In this document: positions 26,444-34,718 of the stretch, piece after piece
Numbering within the stretch: position 1 is the stretch's first letter
Layout of the letters: every line of letters starts with the position of its first letter
From: Luteimonas salinisoli
Lineage (GTDB): Bacteria; Pseudomonadota; Gammaproteobacteria; Xanthomonadales; Xanthomonadaceae
Length of the DNA: 34,718 nucleotides
Assembly: GCF_013425525.1 (NCBI RefSeq)
Contig: NZ_JACCKA010000078.1
Location: 1 to 34,718, forward strand
Reading direction: 5' to 3'
The notes under the pieces: generated by a model
The model's input: the letters and a program-made list of their open reading frames with translations, nothing else
Databases searched by the model: none
What the model was told of the DNA's origin: nothing
Position numbers and translations under genes: made by a program

Positions 26444-27168
26444 TCGACTCCTTGGTATTCGATCAGGCGCAGGTCGACGCCGTCGCCGTCCGCGTCGCGC
26501 TGCAGGATGCGGATCGGGGTGGGGACGCCGTTCGCCACCCAGACCAGCGTCTCATCGTCGCCATCGTCGACCCGTGAAACGCGCAGCGCGCTGTAGCTCA
26601 GGTCGCCGACTTCGATGATCTCGGCCTCGTCGGCGACACGATAGACGTGTTCGCGGGTGCGGCCGTTGTCGACGAAACGGTAGTTCAGGGTCTGGCCGGG
26701 TTCGGCGTCGCGGATGATCGCCAGGTTGATCAGCAGCGCGCTCAGGTCGCCCTCGCGCAGCGGCACGGGATCGCGACGGCGCTTGCTGACGTCGCCGCTC
26801 CACTGCGCGGCGCCGGCGTCCCAGTCGTAGACGCCGTCGATCTGGCGGCCGAAGAACAGGGCCTTGCGCACAGTGCGCTGGGTGAGCGGGCGGTAGCGTT
26901 CGCCATCGGCGGAGACGTCGAAGACCGTGCTCTGACCCATGTTGAGCCGCGCCAGTCCCACCAGGCCGCGGCGGCCGCGGATATCCAGGTCCACTTCCCA
27001 GCGCGAGCCGTCGAGATGGTCGACCCGCATGGTGGCGTCGCCGGCATGGCGGCCCTCGTACCAGGCGTCGTAGGTGGCGACGAACGGCTCCAGGGCCGCC
27101 GCGCGCGCCTGGGGCGTCCAGGCGCACAGCAGCGCGACGAGGCAGAGCGGGAGCGCGAAGGTCTTCAT
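26440..27168 (-). CDS. DUF3108 protein, exported (copy 1)
   Basis: This 242-residue paralogue of the next gene starts MKTFALPLCLVALLCAWTPQ with a signal peptide ending near ARA. The domain shows FVATYDAWYEGRHAGDATM, YDWDAGAAQWSGDV, LREGDLSALLINLAIIRDAE and VPTPIRILQRDADGDGVDLR, aligning block for block with its neighbour. The start is taken at the ATG before the signal peptide, ten bases after the purN stop; the frame is open upstream only within purN. Function is unknown; the purM-purN context does not reveal it. Confidence 0.88.
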   Translation of the reverse strand: MKTFALPLCLVALLCAWTPQARAAALEPFVATYDAWYEGRHAGDATMRVDHLDGSRWEVDLDIRGRRGLVGLARLNMGQSTVFDVSADGERYRPLTQRTVRKALFFGRQIDGVYDWDAGAAQWSGDVSKRRRDPVPLREGDLSALLINLAIIRDAEPGQTLNYRFVDNGRTREHVYRVADEAEIIEVGDLSYSALRVSRVDDGDDETLVWVANGVPTPIRILQRDADGDGVDLRLIEYQGVE

Positions 27169-27178
27169 CGGGGCGCCA

Positions 27179-27868
27179 TCATGCAAAGCGGTTGTTGGAT
27201 GCCAGCTGAAGCGGTGCCGCCAGGGCGCGGCCGTCGAGATGAATCCGGCGTTCATGCAGGACGACCCGCCCGGCCGCGAGCAGGCGCACCGTTTCCACCA
27301 GCAGCGGATGCTCGCGTGCCAGCACCCGCGTCCCGAGCGTCGCTGCATCGTCGCCCGCGAGCACCGGCACGCGCGCCTGGGAGACCACCGGGCCGCCATC
27401 GAGGTCGGCGGTCACGAAGTGGATGCTGGCGCCGTGCTCGCGCGCGCCGGCCTCGAGCGCGCGACGGTGCGTGCGCAGGCCCTTGAATGCGGGCAGCAGC
27501 GAGGGGTGGATGTTGACCAGCCGCCCGGCGCGCGCCTCCACCGGCGCGGCGCCCAGCAGGCGCATGTAGCCGGCGCAGACCACCAGGTCCGGCGCGGCGG
27601 CGTCGATCTGCGCGAACAGCTCCAGGTCGAAGGCCGCGCGCGACGGGAACGCGCCGGGGTCGAGGGCCAGCGCGGGGATCCCGGCCCCCCGCGCGCGTTC
27701 CAGGGCGAGGGCATCGGCGCGGTCGGAGAACACGCCCACCAGGGTCGCGGGCAGCGCCTGCGAAGCGGCGGCGTCGATCAACGCCTGCAGGTTGCTGCCG
27801 CGTCCCGAGGCGAGCACGGCGATGCGATACGGCCGGGCCGCCGGGTCCGGGGCACGGGGGGCGGCCAA
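27179..27868 (-). CDS. purN: Phosphoribosylglycinamide formyltransferase
   Basis: This 229-residue enzyme adds the formyl group from 10-formyl-THF to GAR in purine synthesis. RIAVLASGRGSNLQALIDA opens the fold; VNIHPSLLPAFKGLRTHRRA and IHFVTADLDGGPVV hold the catalytic Asn, His and Asp. No ATG or GTG is available at the right place: the only suitable start is TTG at 27868, eight bases after the purM stop, so the start is less certain than the gene. Confidence 0.95.
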   Translation of the reverse strand: MAAPRAPDPAARPYRIAVLASGRGSNLQALIDAAASQALPATLVGVFSDRADALALERARGAGIPALALDPGAFPSRAAFDLELFAQIDAAAPDLVVCAGYMRLLGAAPVEARAGRLVNIHPSLLPAFKGLRTHRRALEAGAREHGASIHFVTADLDGGPVVSQARVPVLAGDDAATLGTRVLAREHPLLVETVRLLAAGRVVLHERRIHLDGRALAAPLQLASNNRFA

Positions 27869-27876
27869 GTGCGGTC

Positions 27877-28920
27877 TCAGCCGATGCGGACGCGTTCGCC
27901 GCCGTCGCCGGCCACCACCGTGCCGATCCGCCAGTGCGTCAGCGGTTGCGCGTCCAGCGCCGCTTCCACCGCGGTCACGCGGTCCCGGGCCACCGCCAGC
28001 ACGAAGCCGATGCCGCAGTTGAAGGTGCGCCACATCTCCTCGCGCGCCACCGCGCCCTCGCGCTGCAGCCAGTCGAAGACCGGCGGCTGCGGCCAGGCCG
28101 ACGCGTCGATCTCCAGGCCCAGGCCGTCGGGGATCACCCGGATGACGTTCTCGCTCAGGCCGCCGCCGGTGATGTGCGCCATGGCGTGGACCGCGTCGCC
28201 GGCCTCGCCGGCCAGCAGCGCCAGCATCGGCTTGACGTAGATCGCGGTCGGCGCCATCAGCGCCTCGATCAGGCGCGTGCCTCCGAGCTCGAGATCGGCG
28301 GGACGGCCGGCGCGATCGAAGATCCGCCGCACCAGCGAATAGCCGTTGGAATGCGGACCGCTGGAGGCGATGCCGAGCAGGACGTCGTCCGCGCGGACCC
28401 GGGTGCCATCGAGCAGTGCCGACTTCTCCACCGCGCCGACGCAGAAGCCGGCAAGGTCGTACTCGCCGGGAGCGTACATGTCGGGCATTTCGGCGGTCTC
28501 GCCGCCGATCAGCGCGCAGCCGGCGAGTTCGCAGCCGCGGGCGATCCCGCCGACGACGGTGGCGGCGGTGTCGACGTCGAGCCTGCCGGTGGCGAAGTAG
28601 TCGAGGAAGAACAGCGGCTCGGCGCCCTGCACCAGGATGTCGTTGACGCACATCGCCACCAGGTCGATGCCGATGCCGTCGTGGCGGCCGAACTGCTGCG
28701 CCAGCTTGAGTTTGGTGCCGACGCCGTCGGTACCCGACACCAGCACCGGCTCGCGATAGCGCCCGGAAAGGTCGAACAGCGCACCGAACCCTCCCAGCCC
28801 GCCCATCACCCCGGGGCGCAGCGTGCGTCGGACCAGCGGCTTGATCCTCTCGACGAAGGCGTTGCCGGCATCGATGTCGACGCCGGCGTCGCGGTAGGTC
28901 AGCGGGGCGGGTGTGGTCAC
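27877..28920 (-). CDS. purM: Phosphoribosylformylglycinamidine cyclo-ligase
   Basis: This 347-residue AIR synthetase closes the imidazole ring of purines using [23 protein letters not shown] starts the fold, followed by [45 protein letters not shown] and [14 protein letters not shown]. The GTG at 28920 gives the normal length; longer frames upstream run into the divergent DUF2066 gene. No ribosome binding site is obvious. Confidence 0.96.
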   Translation of the reverse strand: MTTPAPLTYRDAGVDIDAGNAFVERIKPLVRRTLRPGVMGGLGGFGALFDLSGRYREPVLVSGTDGVGTKLKLAQQFGRHDGIGIDLVAMCVNDILVQGAEPLFFLDYFATGRLDVDTAATVVGGIARGCELAGCALIGGETAEMPDMYAPGEYDLAGFCVGAVEKSALLDGTRVRADDVLLGIASSGPHSNGYSLVRRIFDRAGRPADLELGGTRLIEALMAPTAIYVKPMLALLAGEAGDAVHAMAHITGGGLSENVIRVIPDGLGLEIDASAWPQPPVFDWLQREGAVAREEMWRTFNCGIGFVLAVARDRVTAVEAALDAQPLTHWRIGTVVAGDGGERVRIG

Positions 28921-29080
28921 GGGCGCGGACGGTCGGGAACGAGCACGGATTCTAGCAGGGGGCGACCGGCAGCCGGCCCCTCGCGGACCCACCGACGGCG
29001 CCGGTTGCCGGGGCGAGGACCGAAACGGTTGCCGTCTTTGTGGCACCATTCCGCCGTTGTCGCCCCACGAAGGACGAGGA

Positions 29081-30169
29081 ATGCCGCAAGCGAAACGGGT
29101 AGCGTGGTTGACCGGCTGGCTGCTGCTGGCCTGGCTGGCGCTCGCCGGGCAGGCCGCTGCCCAGCGCGTGGAGGGCGACACCGCGCGGGGCCAGGGCATG
29201 TACGAGGCCGAAGTGCCGGTCAAGGGACAGCAGGAGGCCGAGCGCAGGACCGGGTTCGCGCGCGCGCTGGCGCAGGTACTCGGCAAGATCTCGGGAGATC
29301 GCGCCGCAGCCAGCCGCCCCGGAGTGGCGCAGGAGCTGCGCCGCGCCGAGAGCTATGTCGAACACTACGACTACCGCCAGGACGAGGGCGTGGCCGCCAG
29401 CGGGGCGCCGAGCTTCCAGACCACCCTGGTGGTGCGATTCGACGAGGCGGCGGTGGAGGCGGTGGCGGCCGCGCTCGGCCTGCCGGTCTGGCCGGAGCCG
29501 CGGCCGAAGCCGGTGCTGTGGCTGGCGATCGACGACGGCAACGGCGCCCGCCTGGTCAACCTCAACCAGAACAACGTGGTGCGTCCGATCCTCGACCGCG
29601 CCCGGCAGCGCGGCTACCAGCTCGGCCTGCCGCGCGGCAGCGCCGCCGAGCAGGCCGCGGTCGGCGCGATCTGGCGCGGCGACAGCGCCGCGGTGGCGCA
29701 GCTGTCGGCGCGCTACAACCCGCCGATGCAACTGGTCGGCAAGCTCTATCGTCGCCAGGGCGGCTGGAAGGCCGACTGGACCTTCGTCGACAACGGCCGG
29801 GTGCTCTCGCAATGGTCGAGCGAGGACGCCAGTGCGCGGACCGCGATGGCCGCAGGCGCCGACGGCGCTGCCGACGCCCTGGTCAAGCGCTACGCACGCG
29901 CCGCCGAGACCGGGCCCTCGGGCCGCTACCGCATCCTCTTCGTCGGCATCGACAGCAGCGACGACTTCATCCGCCTGTCCGGCCACCTGCAGGGCCTGTC
30001 GGTGGTGCGCGGCATCACCCCGCTGCGGGCGACCGCCGAGGGGCTGGAACTCGAGCTCGAGCTGCTGACCGGCCTGTCGGGCTTCCGCCGTCTGGCCGGC
30101 AGCGAAGTGCTGATCGAGGTCGAGACGCCGCTCGATACCGGGACCCCGATCTTCCGGCTGCTGCGGTGA
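29081..30169 (+). CDS. DUF2066 protein, exported
   Basis: This 362-residue protein starts at ATG 29081 with AGGA just upstream. It has a signal peptide ([20 protein letters not shown]) and the DUF2066 region [38 protein letters not shown] and [20 protein letters not shown]. The function of the family is not known. The second half (about 200-362) predicts mixed alpha-beta structure. The stop overlaps the GTG of the perM-like gene, and hda follows, a linkage also seen in other gammaproteobacteria and suggestive of one transcript. Confidence 0.9.
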   Translation: MPQAKRVAWLTGWLLLAWLALAGQAAAQRVEGDTARGQGMYEAEVPVKGQQEAERRTGFARALAQVLGKISGDRAAASRPGVAQELRRAESYVEHYDYRQDEGVAASGAPSFQTTLVVRFDEAAVEAVAAALGLPVWPEPRPKPVLWLAIDDGNGARLVNLNQNNVVRPILDRARQRGYQLGLPRGSAAEQAAVGAIWRGDSAAVAQLSARYNPPMQLVGKLYRRQGGWKADWTFVDNGRVLSQWSSEDASARTAMAAGADGAADALVKRYARAAETGPSGRYRILFVGIDSSDDFIRLSGHLQGLSVVRGITPLRATAEGLELELELLTGLSGFRRLAGSEVLIEVETPLDTGTPIFRLLR

Positions 30170-31335
30170 GTGCCGTGACCGAGCGCGCCAACGCGGAGAT
30201 CGCGCTGTTCCTCAAGCGGCTGCAGTGGGGATTGGTGCTGGCGGTGGTGTTCTGGCTGCTGTGGGCGCTGGGGCCGATCCTGACGCCGTTCGTGCTGGCG
30301 GCGCTGCTGGGCTGGCTCGGCGACCCGCTGGTCGACCGCCTGGAGCAGCGCGGCCGCTCGCGCACGGTGGCGGTGACCCTGGTGTTCGTGGTGATGGTGC
30401 TGCTGCTGGTGCTGGCGCTGTTGATCCTGGTGCCCATGGTGGAATCGCAGATCGTCACCCTGATCGACAGCCTGCCCACCTATCGCGAGTGGTTCCTGCA
30501 GACGGCGCTCCCCTGGGTGGAGGGGCGGACCGGGATCTCGATCGCGAGCTGGCTCGACCCGCAGCAGCTGATCGACCTGGTCCGCGAACACTGGCAACAG
30601 GCCGGCGGCGTCGCCGCCACGTTCTTCGGCTACGTGCAGCGCTCGGGCTTCGCGTTCATCGCCTGGATCGTCAACCTGGTGCTGCTGCCGATCCTGACGT
30701 TCTACTTCCTGCGCGACTGGGACAAACTGGTGGAGCGCGTGGCCGCGCTGGTGCCGCGCGACCACCTGGCCACGGTGACACGGCTGGCGCGCGAGTCCAA
30801 CGACGTGCTCGGCGGATTCCTGCGCGGCCAGTTCATGGTGATGCTGGCGCAGGGCGCGTTCTATGCCATCGGCCTGCAGGCGATCGGCCTGCGGCTCGGG
30901 ATCCTGGTCGGCCTGATCGCCGGGCTGATCAGTTTCGTGCCGTATCTGGGCGCCGCCGTCGGTGCGGTGCTGATGCTGCTGGCTGCGGTGGTGCAGGAGC
31001 AGGGCATCGACTGGCAGCTGCTGATCCTCGGCGGCGTGGTGTTCACGGCCGGCCAGCTGCTGGAGAGCTACGTGCTCACGCCGCGGCTGGTGGGCGACCG
31101 CATCGGCCTGCATCCGGTGGCGGTGATCTTCGCGGTGATGGCGGGCGGCCAGCTGTTCGGCTTCCTGGGGATGCTGCTGGCGCTGCCGGTGGCGGCGATC
31201 GCCAACGTGATGATCAGCTTCGCCCAGGAGCGCTACCGGCAGAGCCGGCTGTACGCCGGCGCGCCCGCCGGGCTGGTGATCGGCGAGCAGGTGGTCCAGA
31301 CCGATGCAGCGCGCCGGGAGCCGCCGCCGGCGTGA
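30166..31335 (+). CDS. AI-2E/PerM family transporter
   Basis: This 389-residue inner-membrane protein has about eight spans: two at the N-terminus (LVLAVVFWLLWALGPILTPF), a third around VMVLLLVLALLILVPMVESQ, then a periplasmic loop and the C-terminal core (LPILTFYFLRDWDKL, GLIAGLISFVPYLGAAVGAV, PRLVGDRIGLHPVAVIFAVM). The family includes TqsA, PerM and Na+/H+ antiporters, so substrate is open. GTG 30166 overlaps the previous stop; GTG 30175 is an alternative start. Confidence 0.92.
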   Translation: MSAVTERANAEIALFLKRLQWGLVLAVVFWLLWALGPILTPFVLAALLGWLGDPLVDRLEQRGRSRTVAVTLVFVVMVLLLVLALLILVPMVESQIVTLIDSLPTYREWFLQTALPWVEGRTGISIASWLDPQQLIDLVREHWQQAGGVAATFFGYVQRSGFAFIAWIVNLVLLPILTFYFLRDWDKLVERVAALVPRDHLATVTRLARESNDVLGGFLRGQFMVMLAQGAFYAIGLQAIGLRLGILVGLIAGLISFVPYLGAAVGAVLMLLAAVVQEQGIDWQLLILGGVVFTAGQLLESYVLTPRLVGDRIGLHPVAVIFAVMAGGQLFGFLGMLLALPVAAIANVMISFAQERYRQSRLYAGAPAGLVIGEQVVQTDAARREPPPA

Positions 31336-32072
31336 GTGGCGACCGGCAAGCCACCGGCGGCGGCCAGTTGCCGCTGGCGCTGCGCTGCCCGCCGGACCAG
31401 CGCTTCGAGGCCTTCGTCGGCGCGGCGCCGGACGTGCTGCCGCAATTGCGCGCGCTGGCGACGGTGCCGGGCGCGGACTGGTGCCATCTGTCCGGCGCCG
31501 CGGCGACCGGAAAGACGCATCTGTCGCTCGCGACCTGCGCCGAGGCGGAGGCGCACGGGCACCGCGCTGCGTACCTGCCGCTGGCCAGCGCCAGGGGCCG
31601 GCTTGCCGACGCCCTGCAGTCGCTGCACGAGTACGACCTGATCGCGCTCGACGGGCTGGAAGCCGTTGCCGGCGGCCGAGACGACGAGGTGGCGCTGTTC
31701 GACTTCCACAACCGCGCCCGCGCCGCCGGCAAGGCGGTGCTGTACGCCGCGCGCGGGCTGCCGGCGGACCTGCCGCTGGTGTTGCCCGACCTGCGCTCGC
31801 GCCTGTCGCAGTGCGTGCGCATCGCCCTGGCGCCGCTCGATGAGGCCGGCCGCCGCGCGGTGCTGCGGCTGCGCGCGCAGCGGCGCGGGCTCGGCCTCGA
31901 CGAGGCCGCGCTGGACTGGCTGCTCAGGCGGGTCGGACGCGACCTGGCGACACTGACCGGGCTGCTCGACCGTCTCGACCGCGCCTCGCTGGCGGCGCAG
32001 CGGCGCCTGACGGTACCGTTCCTGCGCGAAGTCCTGGACGTGGACGGGCGCGGCCCGGGCCGGGGCGGGTGA
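31332..32072 (+). CDS. hda: DnaA regulatory inactivator Hda
   Basis: This 246-residue DnaA-like AAA+ protein starts at GTG 31332, overlapping the preceding stop. QLPLALRCPPDQRFEAFVG opens with the clamp-binding QLPL motif typical of Hda, then a Walker A (GAAATGKT), Walker B-like DLIALDGLEAV, and the AAA+ lid. It lacks the DNA-binding domain IV of DnaA. With the sliding clamp, Hda stimulates ATP hydrolysis by DnaA to limit re-initiation. It converges with the murU gene, 20 bases apart. Confidence 0.92.
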   Translation: MSGDRQATGGGQLPLALRCPPDQRFEAFVGAAPDVLPQLRALATVPGADWCHLSGAAATGKTHLSLATCAEAEAHGHRAAYLPLASARGRLADALQSLHEYDLIALDGLEAVAGGRDDEVALFDFHNRARAAGKAVLYAARGLPADLPLVLPDLRSRLSQCVRIALAPLDEAGRRAVLRLRAQRRGLGLDEAALDWLLRRVGRDLATLTGLLDRLDRASLAAQRRLTVPFLREVLDVDGRGPGRGG

Positions 32073-32092
32073 TGCGGCCGCGGCCGCCGGCG

Positions 32093-34394
<2,302 letters not shown>

Positions 34395-34434
34395 GGCCGG
34401 TTTCGTGGACTCGCGGGGCGGTCCGGTGGAGCTT

Positions 34435-34718
34435 CGCGGGCGGGCCGGTGCGGCGCCCCGGTGCGGGACACGCCGTGAATCCGACCATGGAGGCTCGTCG
34501 ACGCCGTCCATGGCGTCGACGGTCCCGCACCGGAGCACCGCACCGGCCCCGGATACGGTGCGGGTGCTCGGATGGCCCCTTGCGGGAGCGACGGTAGTCG
34601 CGGGACCCGCTTGCGATGGACGCGGTCCGTGTGCCCGATCGGGGCGCTTGGGCGGCCCGCGGGCGGGCCGGTGCGGCGCCCCGGTGCGGGACACGCCGTG
34701 AATCCGTCCATGGAGGCT
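34435..34718. repeat. 61-base direct repeats and inverted repeats after manC
   Basis: The 324 bases after manC show no gene. A 61-base sequence at 34435-34495 recurs at 34658-34718 with one difference (A to T); the second copy runs to the window edge and may continue. Between them CGTCGACGCC pairs with GGCGTCGACG (around 34496-34521), and CCGGTGCGGGAC (34459-34470) pairs with GTCCCGCACCGG (34522-34533), so the region 34459-34533 can form a large hairpin. A REP-like GCGGGAGCGACGGTAGTCGC element lies at 34582-34609. The hairpins are well placed to end manC transcription. Confidence 0.8.

Noticed and set aside
27934..30165. Plus-strand extension of the perM-like frame for over 700 codons
   Set aside because: The upstream part is antisense to purM and out of frame with DUF2066; the conserved transporter begins at GTG 30166.
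31332..32072. DnaA initiator
   Set aside because: It has 246 residues, starts with a clamp-binding QLPL motif and lacks the DNA-binding domain IV; Hda fits.

Overview
The window is about 35 kb of very GC-rich chromosomal DNA from a gammaproteobacterium, most probably of the Xanthomonadaceae/Lysobacteraceae (Lysobacter, Luteimonas, Stenotrophomonas or Xanthomonas relatives). The grounds are the fused ManC/XanB-type enzyme of 467 residues, the rpoN-hpf-ptsN-hprK-rapZ-EIIA-ptsH-ptsI arrangement with an HPr kinase, the purM-purN-DUF3108-DUF3108 and DUF2066-perM-hda blocks, and many palindromic repeats beginning with GTAG that resemble the SMAG/REP elements of Stenotrophomonas. The genus is inferred, not proven.

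Layout. 1-1721: the 3' end of an Rhs/YD-repeat gene whose AT-richer C-terminal tip carries an HExxH motif and 11 cysteines, overlapped by a small predicted lipoprotein; together they look like a polymorphic toxin and its immunity protein. 1764-4447: a TPR protein and a PLP enzyme of the D-threonine aldolase/D-serine dehydratase type. 4590-5504 (minus): a DUF72 protein. 5998-8322: Mn-type superoxide dismutase, a short SlyD-like FKBP and a sterol-desaturase-like membrane protein, with repeats between them. 8545-10601: yqgE-ruvX-pyrB. 10843-13337 (minus): a lipoprotein esterase, a possible 52-residue membrane peptide and the Mg2+ channel MgtE.

13755-23979 (minus) is a compact 13-gene run transcribed kdsD-kdsC-lptC-lptA-lptB-rpoN-hpf-ptsN-hprK-rapZ-EIIA(Man)-ptsH-ptsI. 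It joins Kdo synthesis and LPS transport to sigma-54, ribosome hibernation and a PTS phosphorelay that has no sugar EIIB or EIIC here. Divergent from it are ibaG and murA (24106-25651). 25715-28920 (minus) is purM-purN plus two tandem DUF3108 genes; 29081-32072 (plus) is a DUF2066 gene, perM-like and hda, joined by overlapping start and stop codons; 32093-32916 (minus) is a MurU-type uridylyltransferase preceded by a translationally coupled 38-codon ORF; 32991-34394 is manC. The last 324 bases are repeats, including a 61-base direct repeat that reaches the window edge.

Most of the window is conserved housekeeping DNA (cell envelope, nucleotide synthesis, regulation). The accessory signal is concentrated at the left end (Rhs toxin tip and partner) and in the intergenic repeats. 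No tRNA, rRNA, insertion sequence, prophage or CRISPR array was recognised.
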